This document shows positions 43,481-52,288 of a stretch of DNA of 64,000 nt, piece by piece. This DNA comes from CAIQJJ01 sp049325275. GTDB taxonomy: Bacteria; Chloroflexota; Anaerolineae; Anaerolineales; UBA4823. The DNA lies in assembly GCA_049325275.1 (NCBI GenBank), contig JBMOLU010000073.1, positions 1 through 64,000 on the forward strand, written 5' to 3'. The notes beneath the pieces were generated by a model that worked only from the letters and a program-made list of their open reading frames with translations, was not told where the DNA came from and ran no database searches. Position 1 is the stretch's first letter. Each line of letters starts with the position of its first letter. Made by a program: the position numbers and the translations under genes.

Positions 43481-46400
43481 TGTTCTCCCCCCTCGCTTTT
43501 CGCCACCCATTTCGCAAGTACCAGCGCATGATCCTGGCCCAGGTGGAGGCCGGGGAAACGGCGTACCACGGCACGGGACATTCCCCTCGTTACCACATCG
43601 TCGCGCCGCCGGGCGCAGGAAAAACCATCATCGGGCTGGAATTAATTCGCCGCTTCGGCGCGCCGGCGGTGGTTTTCGCACCGACGACGACGATCCAGGC
43701 GCAGTGGCGTGAAAAGGCCGCGCTATTTTTACCCGACGGCGCCGATCTCGATGCCCTGACCAGCCTGGAAGCCACCCGGTTAGCGCCGATCAACGTTTTC
43801 ACTTACCAGTTGATCTCCACGCCGGGCGAGTCGCAGAAACGCGTGGAGGCGATGGCGCTGCAAAAATGGGTCGATGACCTGACCCAGGACGGGATTTCGA
43901 ACGGCGAGTCCGCTGCGCTCGAACGCCTGGAAGCGCTGCGCGTGAACAACCCCCGGGCTTACCGCAGCGAGCTTGCGCGCCGTTACCTGCGCATCAAGCA
44001 CACGATGCTGCGCAGCGGGCAGGAGGAAATCGGCCAGTTCCTGCACCCTAACGCCCGCCAGTTGATCCAATCGCTGGTCGGCTACGGCGTACGCACCGTC
44101 GTCCTCGACGAATGCCATCACCTGCTCGATTACTGGGCCATCGTGCTGCGTTCCCTGATCGAAAGAATCCCCGGCTGCCGCGTGATCGGCCTGACGGCGA
44201 CCCTGCCCAGCCCGGAAGACGACCTGGAATACGAAAACTACACGTCCTTGCTTGGCGATGTGGACTTCGAAGTGCCAACGCCGGCCGTCGTCAAGGAAGG
44301 CGACCTGGCCCCTTACCGGGACCTGATCTACTTCGTCCGGCCCAACCGGCGCGAGACGGAATACTTGAAGCACATCCAGGCTGCCTTCGAGCACGAGATC
44401 GCTGCGCTGACCGGGCAGGAACGCTTTCGCCGGTGGGTAGAAGCGGAGAGCATCCGCCGCCCGCCGGCAGACGGGCAGACAACCGAAGCGGCCTGGGAAG
44501 AAACGCTCAACCAGTCGCCCCTGTTTTGCCTCGCCGCCCTGCGTTTCCTGCGTCAAAACGGTGTGCGGATACCGGCCGGCCTGACCCAGCCGCTCGAAGC
44601 AGAGGAGCCGCTGGCGCTCGACGATTGGCTGGCGCTGCTCGACCGCTATGCCCTCAACGTGCTCAAGCTCAGCCCCAACGAGGCCGATCACCGGCAACTC
44701 CAGACGCTGCGCAAGTCGCTGCTGCCGTTCGGGCTGACCCTGACCGAACGCGGCCTGCGCCAGGGCCGTTCGGCCGGCGACCTGGTGCTGGCGTTCTCGG
44801 AGAGCAAAGACGGGGCCGCGATCCACATCCTGCGCGAAGAATTCAAAGCCATGGGCGAAAAACTGCGCGCCGTGGTGGTCACCGACTTCGAGCGTATGTC
44901 GAGCGGCGTCAAACCGCTCAAAAACGTGCTCGATCCCGACGCAGGCAGCGCCATCCGCGTCTTCCACGCCCTGGTCAGCCGCCCGGAACTGGACGACCTC
45001 GACGCCGTGCTGGTCACCGGCAAGACGTTGATGATCGATGCCAACCACCGCAACGGCTGCCTGGCCTGGTTCAACGATTACCTGCGCCGGCAAAACCTGA
45101 ACGCCGTTTGCCACTTTCGAGAGACAGCCTCGCCGCGCGTGCTCGAAGTTACCGGCGAAGGCAAGGATTGGTCGTCACGTGTCTACGTGGGTATGGTGAC
45201 GGCAGCACTCGAAGCCGGCCTGACGCGCTGCCTGGTGGGGACGCGCGGTATCTTCGGCGAAGGCTGGGACTCGCTCTCGCTAAACACGCTGATCGACCTG
45301 ACCAGCGTCACCACGAGCACGTCGGTGCAACAACTACGCGGCCGCAGCATCCGCAAGGACCCATCCTGGCCGCAAAAACTGGCCCACAACTGGGACGTGA
45401 TCTGCGTAGCGCCCCAGTTCGAGAAAGGCGACAGCGACCTCAAGCGCCTCGTCCAGCGCCACGGCCGTTACTGGGGTGTGGTGCCGGCGACGGCCGTGCA
45501 GCAAGCGCTGCAAGACACTTTCAAAGCGCTGCCGGCCGGAAAATCAGCGCTTGAAGAACTATCTGCCCAAACGTTCAATGTTCCGCCTGCACGCGGGCAG
45601 ATCGTCAAGGGCCTGATGCACCTCGATCCCGATTTACCTTACGAATTGTGCACCCGCGGGCTGAAAAAGACCGACTTCGATCGCTATACCCGCCGCAGCC
45701 TGGCCGCCGTGGGCAGACGCGAGTTATCGTATGCTCTGTGGGGCATCGGCGAGGAGTATAGCAACTTTTCCTATTCCGCTACCCGGCTGGATGTGAGTGA
45801 TTTGAAGATTCGCACGGTCTGGACGGTTACAAACACGCTCAAGGCCATGCTGCGACAGTTCGTTGCGACGCTGCTTGGAACGCTCATGACGGTGCTGTAT
45901 TTCAGCTATTACGCCGGCAGTTCCTTCTACGAGGCCGGTGGGGCAGGCGTCTGCCTCGGCGCCGCCGGGATCGTCCTGGCGGCCGGGACTTTCATCGCCT
46001 TTCTGGCCAACCTGGGGGCCGCCTACCAGCTGGCGCGCAAGTTTCTCGTCGAACAACCCCCCGATGCGATTCTTTTCGACGTCGGCCGCGCCCTGCTGGT
46101 GGGATTGCGCCAGGCGGGGTTGGTCAGCCGTAACTTGAGCGAAGATTACGTACGCGTGATCGAACACGAAGACAAAAGCTGTGAAGTGCTGCTCGACTAC
46201 GCCTCGCCGGAAGACGCCGCCCTGTTCATCCAGGCCTATCAAGAGATTTTCGAACCCGTGCGCGACCAGCGGTACCTGATCCTGCGCGACGACGAACGCC
46301 TGCCGGCGATGCTGTTGATGCCCCTGTGGCGCCTGCTGCGCAACTGGCTCCGCGACACCGGAGGCTACGCACCGGCCTATCATCCGGTGCCCAAGGCGCT

Positions 46401-46569
46401 CAGCACCCGCAAAGGACTGGCCGAGGCCTTCGCCGCCGCCTGGGAGCACTACGTCGGCGGCGGCCAGCTCGTCTTCACCCGCAACGAAACCGGCCGCCGC
46501 ATGCTGCTGCACGCCCGCACCCAACACCGCCCCAAGGCAAAAGGGATGGCGTTTGAGATTTGGCGGTGA
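43480..46569 (+). CDS. SF2 DEAD/DEAH-type helicase with two C-terminal membrane spans
   Basis: 1029 residues. Helicase motifs in order: FRKYQRMIL, Walker A APPGAGKTIIGLEL, motif II DECHH near residue 210, motif III GLTATLPSP, and in the second RecA domain FGEGWDSLSLNTLIDL and QLRGRSIRKD near 625. After a linker, residues about 787-850 contain two strong hydrophobic segments (LLGTLMTVLYFSYYAGSSF and GIVLAAGTFIAFLANLG). About 180 further residues follow with no known domain. So this helicase is probably tethered to the membrane. Start ATG 43480 overlaps the kptA stop. A role in RNA repair or defence is possible but not shown. Confidence 0.85.
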   Translation: MFSPLAFRHPFRKYQRMILAQVEAGETAYHGTGHSPRYHIVAPPGAGKTIIGLELIRRFGAPAVVFAPTTTIQAQWREKAALFLPDGADLDALTSLEATRLAPINVFTYQLISTPGESQKRVEAMALQKWVDDLTQDGISNGESAALERLEALRVNNPRAYRSELARRYLRIKHTMLRSGQEEIGQFLHPNARQLIQSLVGYGVRTVVLDECHHLLDYWAIVLRSLIERIPGCRVIGLTATLPSPEDDLEYENYTSLLGDVDFEVPTPAVVKEGDLAPYRDLIYFVRPNRRETEYLKHIQAAFEHEIAALTGQERFRRWVEAESIRRPPADGQTTEAAWEETLNQSPLFCLAALRFLRQNGVRIPAGLTQPLEAEEPLALDDWLALLDRYALNVLKLSPNEADHRQLQTLRKSLLPFGLTLTERGLRQGRSAGDLVLAFSESKDGAAIHILREEFKAMGEKLRAVVVTDFERMSSGVKPLKNVLDPDAGSAIRVFHALVSRPELDDLDAVLVTGKTLMIDANHRNGCLAWFNDYLRRQNLNAVCHFRETASPRVLEVTGEGKDWSSRVYVGMVTAALEAGLTRCLVGTRGIFGEGWDSLSLNTLIDLTSVTTSTSVQQLRGRSIRKDPSWPQKLAHNWDVICVAPQFEKGDSDLKRLVQRHGRYWGVVPATAVQQALQDTFKALPAGKSALEELSAQTFNVPPARGQIVKGLMHLDPDLPYELCTRGLKKTDFDRYTRRSLAAVGRRELSYALWGIGEEYSNFSYSATRLDVSDLKIRTVWTVTNTLKAMLRQFVATLLGTLMTVLYFSYYAGSSFYEAGGAGVCLGAAGIVLAAGTFIAFLANLGAAYQLARKFLVEQPPDAILFDVGRALLVGLRQAGLVSRNLSEDYVRVIEHEDKSCEVLLDYASPEDAALFIQAYQEIFEPVRDQRYLILRDDERLPAMLLMPLWRLLRNWLRDTGGYAPAYHPVPKALSTRKGLAEAFAAAWEHYVGGGQLVFTRNETGRRMLLHARTQHRPKAKGMAFEIWR

Positions 46570-46577
46570 CGTTATGC

Positions 46578-46763
46578 TCAGGCTGCGTTTTCTTTTCGCA
46601 CCCACAACCAGCGCGTAAAGGCAACTCCAAACCAAACCCCCGAAGAGAAAAAGGCCAACTTGGCGGCTATCGAAAGATCGGGCCAGATAGCCGTAAAACT
46701 ACCGGCGGCCATAGCGAGCGGCAGGATAACAAAAACGAGCAGGGGAACTTCTTTTGCTTTCAT
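46578..46763 (-). CDS. Small two-span membrane protein, unknown function
   Basis: 61 residues: two hydrophobic helices (PLLVFVILPLAMAAGSF and LAFFSSGVWFGVAF) with a basic end, RWLWVRKENAA. AAAGGA lies upstream of ATG 46763 with suitable spacing. It is convergent with the helicase gene, ending 8 nt from it. No family is recognised, but composition, start signal and lack of overlap support a real gene. Confidence 0.6.
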   Translation of the reverse strand: MKAKEVPLLVFVILPLAMAAGSFTAIWPDLSIAAKLAFFSSGVWFGVAFTRWLWVRKENAA

Positions 46764-46827
46764 AGGAAAATCCTTTCTGGAATTGATGGCACCACCACTA
46801 CGATGGCTCGTTGGTTGTGTCGTAGCG

Positions 46828-46856
46828 TTTATATCACTCCCCTGGGGAGAAAACTA
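46828..46856 (-). promoter_or_regulatory. Candidate promoter with palindrome in the spacer
   Basis: On the minus strand TATAAA (46833-46828) could be the -10 of the small membrane-protein gene. A 13-bp palindrome CTCCCCTGGGGAG (46837-46849) lies where the spacer would be. The -35 (TAGTTT) is poor. Confidence 0.3.
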
Positions 46857-46955
46857 TTGTCCGAAGGTCGTATTTTTTTCATACATGCCAACCTGCTTGC
46901 CAGGCCATGGTGAAAACGCCATAGCCCGATTCGATGCTATCTCCGGCCCGTTGCT

Positions 46956-49811
46956 CTACACAAGCAAACCCAACGCTTGTGCGCGAGAAATAGCCTGAGT
47001 ACGGCGTTTGACCCCCAGCTTATTATGGATGTTGGTGATATGGCGCTTCGCTGTGCTAAGACTGATGCACAAGCCACTGGCAATCTCCTGGTTTGAATGG
47101 CCGGCGGCCATCCACTGCAGAACCTCAATTTCTCGCCGGGTTAAGCCCGGAGCGTTCAGCAAGGGCACCCCAACATCTTGAGGCTCACAATCGGTAAAAG
47201 CTTCCAGGATTTTCCGGTTGACGGCCACGTTATGCAAATACGCGTCTCTTAATACCTGATCTTCGATACTCGTAGCACGCAATTGCAAGCGTTTATGCAT
47301 CACCATCAGTATCTCGCGGGTACGTGCATCGTGGTTGGCCAGCAGGACCCGGTAACAGACGAATAAAACCCCCAGAGAATCTTCGCAGCAGTTCAGGTCA
47401 TCCTCGAGAGCCAGTATCGCTGTTGCGTACTCAAGGGCCAACGGTAAGTTGCCTTGCTGAAGAGCAATATCGGCCAGGCCTGCCAATGAATCGAAGACAA
47501 GATGGCCTTCACCCAATTCTTCACGCAGCCGTAACGCACGCTGATAAGCGGCAACAGCCGCCGGAAAATTTCCCTGTCCTTTCAGCGCAAGCCCGATATC
47601 CGTCCATGCAAAAGCCTGCGCTGTACGATCCTGAATAGATTGCGCCAGATCCAGTAACTCCTGAGCATAAGCGTGGGTGCGCTCGTAATCTCCCCTTTGC
47701 TGAAAAAAGACGCTCAGGTTTGACAAAACGATGCACATCCCACGGCTTTCGCCTATCTTGCGCAGGATACTCAAGGCCTGCTCAAGATAGGCCCCCGCTT
47801 GCTCGAAATTACCCAACTGCTGAAACAGAACACCCATGTTACCCAGGGTACGGCCCAGACTTTGCTGGTCGCCTATTTCCTGCATGATGGCAACGGCACG
47901 TTCGTAATATTGGATCGCGCGCGAATAACTTGCCAGGCGCATGGAAACACCCCCAAGCTGATTCAGGATCACTGCTTCCCCTGGCCGATCGCCGATTTCG
48001 CAGAAAATCACTAGTGCATCTTCAAAAAATAGCCGGGCCTTTTCGTAGCCACCGAGGTGCTTCTCAAGAATTCCCAGGTTCTGCAAGCATTGCGCATGCA
48101 GTTGCGGAAAACGCCGGACATCCGACAGTGCCAGAGCAGCTTGCAAAAAATGGCGTGCATCTTGATAACGCGCCACTTCGCGGGCAATATTGCTCAAGAT
48201 ATGGTGTGCTTTAATGGATTCCAATACATTCCCCAGCTGTTGGCAGCGGGCCAGACATGCCAAACCAAGGCGATTAGCATCCTCGTAAGCGCCGTGGTGG
48301 TAGGAAATGCGGGTTAATTCTCGCAGACAGAGTATCACTTCATCGCTTGCGCCAAGGCTCTCCAGAACGGGCAAACGCTCCTGCAGAATGGCCTGGGCAT
48401 AGGCGTAATCTCCAGCGCGGCAGCGGAAGACGGCCCGGTACACGGCCAGTTTGCTGCCAATGCCCGAGTTTTCAACACCGTCTACCTGACTTTCAAAGGC
48501 CTCACTTGCTTTTACAAAACAGGCTTCTCCGTCACGATAGTACCCCCGCAACGTATAAAAATGAAACAGGCAGGCCATACTTTGTAAAACGAGCGCTGCC
48601 TGGCGCGCTGTCACGGCCCAGTCCCAGGCCATCCGGATATCCTCGATTGCAGCGCCGATCCGTTCCAACACCTGGCGCTGGGCACCCGCCTGGATTTCCA
48701 CTTCCTGCTGCTGCATGAAAGCGGCAAAATAGAGACTGTGACGCTCAGAAACGGCCTCGAATTCGCCGGCTTCGTGCAAGCGTTGCAAGGCGTACTGGCG
48801 CATCAGTGGATGGAGCTTGTAACCCTTAACCGGATCGTACTGTAGTAAACAACGGTCTACCAGGAAAGCTAGTTGCCGGAGCGAAACACCGGTGACCTGT
48901 TGGGCAGCGTCGAGCGTAACAGCCGCCCGAAAGATCGCCAGCTTCATCAGGACAGACTGGTCTGGTTGCTCAAGTATATGCCAGGATTGTGCCAGCACAT
49001 CTTGCATGGCACGGTGTTTTTCGGGAATATCCTGCCAGCTAACTGCCAGAAAACCGAGATCTCTTTTAATCTGGTACGCTATTTCTTTGCACGAAAGCGC
49101 ACGGGTCCAGCTGGCGGCCAGTTCAATTGCCAAGGGCAAGCCATCCACCAGGCGGCAAATCGAGACAACATCATCCCGATTCTCGTCATCCACAAAAAAG
49201 TGTGGACAAACACCCTGCGCGCGTGAAGCAAACAGATCAACCGCTGCATATGGGTGCCGGAGCATGTCTGCCGCCGTATCAGGGCAAGACAAGCCGGACA
49301 GTTCGAAAACCGACTCTTGGCGCAGGTCAAGACGCTGTCGAGATGTAGCCAGAATTTTAACCCCTGGGGCGACTTGCAGGACTTCCGATAGGAAATCTAT
49401 ATCGGGAAGCAAATGCTCGTAGTTGTCCAGCACAAGCAAAATTTCACGTTCGCACAAATAAGCCAATAACTGTGCTTTAAAATCCCCCGAACCATGAAAA
49501 GTGAAACGAATGGCTTCAGCAACGGCAGAAACCAGGAACAGCGGAGAAGTCACCCCCGAAAGCGCAACAAAGCAAGCCCCATATTGAAAACGCGTCTGGC
49601 TCTCCAAGACCACTGCCTGCGCCAGGCGTGTCTTACCAACCCCGCCGGGGCCAACCAGGGTCAAAAGGCGTTGTTCTTTGAGCAGGGCGTGAACCTTGCG
49701 GAGTTCTTCCGAACGCCCAAACAGTATTCCCCGATCAAACGAAATCCCGTTTTGCGGCACGCCCACCCGGGGCAATTCGGCATCGGCAACAGTGTGAGAT
49801 GAAGATTTCAC
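46956..49811 (-). CDS. STAND ATPase regulator with TPR repeats and LuxR-type HTH
   Basis: 951 residues. The NB-ARC-like ATPase has Walker A LVGPGGVGKTRLAQAV near residue 54 and Walker B ILLVLDNYEHLL near 130. From about 400 to 820 there are many TPR units, such as NFEQAGAYLEQALSILRKI and DYERTHAYAQELLDL. The C-terminus is a LuxR/GerE DNA-binding domain: LTRREIEVLQWMAAGHSNQE and STAKRHITNIHNKLGV. This is the MalT-like regulator layout frequent in Chloroflexi. The start is GTG 49811, with no Shine-Dalgarno; a -10-like TATACA sits only about 7 nt upstream, so the mRNA may be leaderless. An inverted repeat overlaps the start. Confidence 0.9.
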   Translation of the reverse strand: MKSSSHTVADAELPRVGVPQNGISFDRGILFGRSEELRKVHALLKEQRLLTLVGPGGVGKTRLAQAVVLESQTRFQYGACFVALSGVTSPLFLVSAVAEAIRFTFHGSGDFKAQLLAYLCEREILLVLDNYEHLLPDIDFLSEVLQVAPGVKILATSRQRLDLRQESVFELSGLSCPDTAADMLRHPYAAVDLFASRAQGVCPHFFVDDENRDDVVSICRLVDGLPLAIELAASWTRALSCKEIAYQIKRDLGFLAVSWQDIPEKHRAMQDVLAQSWHILEQPDQSVLMKLAIFRAAVTLDAAQQVTGVSLRQLAFLVDRCLLQYDPVKGYKLHPLMRQYALQRLHEAGEFEAVSERHSLYFAAFMQQQEVEIQAGAQRQVLERIGAAIEDIRMAWDWAVTARQAALVLQSMACLFHFYTLRGYYRDGEACFVKASEAFESQVDGVENSGIGSKLAVYRAVFRCRAGDYAYAQAILQERLPVLESLGASDEVILCLRELTRISYHHGAYEDANRLGLACLARCQQLGNVLESIKAHHILSNIAREVARYQDARHFLQAALALSDVRRFPQLHAQCLQNLGILEKHLGGYEKARLFFEDALVIFCEIGDRPGEAVILNQLGGVSMRLASYSRAIQYYERAVAIMQEIGDQQSLGRTLGNMGVLFQQLGNFEQAGAYLEQALSILRKIGESRGMCIVLSNLSVFFQQRGDYERTHAYAQELLDLAQSIQDRTAQAFAWTDIGLALKGQGNFPAAVAAYQRALRLREELGEGHLVFDSLAGLADIALQQGNLPLALEYATAILALEDDLNCCEDSLGVLFVCYRVLLANHDARTREILMVMHKRLQLRATSIEDQVLRDAYLHNVAVNRKILEAFTDCEPQDVGVPLLNAPGLTRREIEVLQWMAAGHSNQEIASGLCISLSTAKRHITNIHNKLGVKRRTQAISRAQALGLLV

Positions 49812-49849
49812 CAGAAATGTATAGTCCTCAATAAATACTGCATTTCTGG
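49811..49849. promoter_or_regulatory. Inverted repeat over promoter and start of the LuxR-type regulator
   Basis: CCAGAAATG (49811-49819) and CATTTCTGG (49841-49849) are perfect 9-bp arms 21 bp apart. They bracket the likely -10 (TGTATA at 49818-49823 on the plus strand) and touch the GTG start. Self-repression by the encoded HTH protein is plausible. Confidence 0.5.
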
Positions 49850-49882
49850 GTAAAACACCACACGCCGTACGTGGTTCCGTTC

Positions 49883-50293
49883 CTAACCGGCATTCTCCAG
49901 GTAAAATTTGGCATACCGGCGATCGGTCCGCCCGATGTGGGCCACGATCCAGCCAAAAGCGTCGCTGAGCGCCTTGCGAAACGCAACGTCGTCGTACAGT
50001 TCGATTTGCGGCTTGAGTTCCTGAAAGGACTTCTTGAAGTTTTCGTGTATCTTGCGATGTTCTTCGAGCAAAGGAAAGCCAATGCTTTCCATGAACTTTT
50101 CTTCATTAGCAAAGTGCTCGTCCACGTAAGCGGATAACGTCTCGTTGAAATAACGGCGGGCGTCATCCTTTTTCCCTTCACTCAATAGAAAATGGACTTG
50201 GTTGAGCATGTCGACCAACTTCACATGCTCGGCGTCGATCACCTCAATGCCAAGCTTAAACTCTGCGTCAAAATCAAAAAGTTTCTTTGCCAT
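49883..50293 (-). CDS. Bacteriohemerythrin
   Basis: 136 residues, the usual length. All di-iron ligands of the family can be followed: GIEVIDAEHVKLVDMLN, YVDEHFANEEKFM, FPLLEEHRKIHENF and IVAHIGRTDRRYAKF. It binds O2 at a non-haem di-iron site, for oxygen sensing, storage or delivery. It lies 14 nt after a ferritin-like gene, so the pair forms an oxygen/iron-related operon. Confidence 0.93.
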   Translation of the reverse strand: MAKKLFDFDAEFKLGIEVIDAEHVKLVDMLNQVHFLLSEGKKDDARRYFNETLSAYVDEHFANEEKFMESIGFPLLEEHRKIHENFKKSFQELKPQIELYDDVAFRKALSDAFGWIVAHIGRTDRRYAKFYLENAG

Positions 50294-50307
50294 CGCTTTT
50301 TTGCTCC

Positions 50308-50823
50308 TTACTTTTCGCTTTTCACAAGCACTTCACGCCGGCGAAAACTGTCGCGGTATCCCTGTGGAAACGCTTCTTCCAATTTAGCAATGTGATTGTG
50401 CAATTGAGCACGTAAGAACTTATGCGATTTTGCCAACTCATCGGTGGAAAAATTCACAATCACAAACTCGAAGATCGTATTGGTCTCCGAATTTTCCAGT
50501 TCGACCGCCAACTGATAGGCCTGTTCCAGGTTGGCAATATGCCCAATCGGCGCCTGTGAAATATCGTGCAGGCATTTGCGCGCATTGCGCATCATATTGG
50601 CGTCCGCCGGTGCGGCCAGGCGCCGCTCGGGCACACCATCCCGAATGCGCGCCAGGTAAGCGCCGTGCCCCTTTTCCTCGTCGGCGTAGTGCTTCCAAAA
50701 CGCTGCCACTTCAGGGTGCCCGGCGAACATTTCGGCCAGTTGCCTGTAAAGGGCTTCAGCGGCATTTTCCAGTGCAATTGCAGAAGTAAAAAGATCAGCA
50801 ACTGTAGCAGCCAGATTTTCCAT
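50308..50823 (-). CDS. Ferritin-like (rubrerythrin-type) di-iron protein
   Basis: 171 residues in a four-helix arrangement. The first half carries AIALENAAEALYRQLAE and FWKHYADEEKGHGAYL, i.e. Glu and ExxH ligands. The second half has AYQLAVELENSETNTIFEFV and SHKFLRAQLHNHIAKLE, supplying the second set. It lacks the rubredoxin domain of full rubrerythrins. ATG 50823 has GGAGACG upstream. It probably handles peroxide or iron together with hemerythrin. Confidence 0.75.
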   Translation of the reverse strand: MENLAATVADLFTSAIALENAAEALYRQLAEMFAGHPEVAAFWKHYADEEKGHGAYLARIRDGVPERRLAAPADANMMRNARKCLHDISQAPIGHIANLEQAYQLAVELENSETNTIFEFVIVNFSTDELAKSHKFLRAQLHNHIAKLEEAFPQGYRDSFRRREVLVKSEK

Positions 50824-50971
50824 ATATCGTCTCCTGTGTTCGAGGACTCTTTGATTTTACAGCAAGTGCTGGCAAAGAACGAGCAAAGAGTCGTTTCATT
50901 GCCTTATCATCTTCGTAAGCCCGGCGGAAGCGGCCGGCAAAAACAAGAGCTTTTTGGCTTAGAATCAGGTT

Positions 50972-52231
50972 ATGAGAAAAAAATTCTTCCTTACCACGCT
51001 GCTGCTGCTTGGCGCCCTGGGACAGGCCGCCCTACCGAGCCGGACGCATTACCCATCGCTCCGCAGTGGGGCGGAAAGACATCGCTTGCACGTTGGGATT
51101 ACCGATGCCGGCTTTGGCACATCGGCCTATGAAAACACCATCCCCGCTGCCTTCAACTCGCTGACCCCCGAAAGCGTGATGAAATTCGAGAACATTCACC
51201 CCTGCCCGCCACGCTGGTTGATCGAGCAAAACGCCGGCGTTGCAGCCTGGGTCCGCGAACACGGCGCCGATCGCCCCGAAGCAAGCCATCACTGCACGCT
51301 GGCGCGTGCGGCTGACGACGAATGGGAATGGGAGCGCCTCGATCGCCTGCTAACCTGGGCAAACGAACACCAACTCGGGTTTCGCGGGCATACCTTCCTG
51401 TGGCATATGCAAAATCCCGGCTGGCTGACCGACGGATCGATTAGCCTGACAACGGACCAACGCCGGCGCGTGCTGGAAGAACACATCCAGACGGCCATCG
51501 CCCACACCTGTACTTATCCCAACCTGTACGCTTACGACATAGTCAATGAAGCCATCCAACCGGATGGAAGCCTCGTCTCCAATCCCTGGTCTCCCCTGGC
51601 GGACTATATCGACCTGGCCTTCCGCATCGCGCGCCGTGCGCTGGAGACCTGCGGGCGGCCAGAAATCCGGCTGTACTACAACGACTTCGAATTCGAATAC
51701 GGCGGAGAAAAGGCCGATGCCATTTACGCCTACCTCAGCCATTTGCTATTGCGTCCTGATGCCACGCCCATCGACGGGATCGGCTTCCAGACGCACAGCC
51801 AAACCCTGCACATTACGACACTACCGCACGATGCAGGCGCCCTGATGGCAACCCTGGATCGCTTCAGCAACGGCCTCGGGCTGGAAACCGCCATCACCGA
51901 AACCGACCTGCCGATTGCCGGAGAGGCTCTCACACTTTGGTATGGCGAACAAGGGCGCTGGTTGGGTGAACGCCTGCAAGCCTGTCTGGACGCAGCTAAC
52001 TGTGTTGGCTACACGCTGTGGGGCACGCACGACGGCGCATCCTGGCGGGTGTATTTCAAAGGCGATCTCGATCCGTTGATCTTTTATGACAGCAAGGAAA
52101 AAGTTTACGACCCCCGGCGGCGGCAGTGCGTCGAGCCGGCCAGCATACGCATGCCCGGCAGCGAACGTTTCTGCCCCAAGCCCGCTTACACAGCGCTGGC
52201 CGATGTCCTGCGCAAACACACAACGCGTTAA
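50972..52231 (+). CDS. GH10 endo-1,4-beta-xylanase, secreted
   Basis: 419 residues with a signal peptide (RKKFFLTTLLLLGALGQAA). The GH10 barrel begins NSLTPESVMKFENIHP; the acid/base Glu is in DIVNEAIQPDG near residue 192 and the nucleophile in ITETDLP near 309. HTFLWHMQNPGWL is the usual substrate-binding strand. There is no carbohydrate-binding module. A TAGAAT (50961-50966) just 6 nt before the start suggests a very short or absent leader. It is divergent from the ferritin-like gene. Confidence 0.92.
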   Translation: MRKKFFLTTLLLLGALGQAALPSRTHYPSLRSGAERHRLHVGITDAGFGTSAYENTIPAAFNSLTPESVMKFENIHPCPPRWLIEQNAGVAAWVREHGADRPEASHHCTLARAADDEWEWERLDRLLTWANEHQLGFRGHTFLWHMQNPGWLTDGSISLTTDQRRRVLEEHIQTAIAHTCTYPNLYAYDIVNEAIQPDGSLVSNPWSPLADYIDLAFRIARRALETCGRPEIRLYYNDFEFEYGGEKADAIYAYLSHLLLRPDATPIDGIGFQTHSQTLHITTLPHDAGALMATLDRFSNGLGLETAITETDLPIAGEALTLWYGEQGRWLGERLQACLDAANCVGYTLWGTHDGASWRVYFKGDLDPLIFYDSKEKVYDPRRRQCVEPASIRMPGSERFCPKPAYTALADVLRKHTTR

Positions 52232-52249
52232 CATCCGCCCTGGGAGAAC

Positions 52250-52280
52250 CCGGAAGCGAATGTTTCCGGTCTTTCTTCTG
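52250..52280 (+). terminator. Hairpin and T-rich tract after the xylanase gene
   Basis: CCGGAA (52250-52255) and TTCCGG (52264-52269) with an 8-nt loop, followed by TCTTTCTTCT. It lies between convergent genes and may serve the xylanase transcript. Confidence 0.5.
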
Positions 52281-52288
52281 TGTAACGG

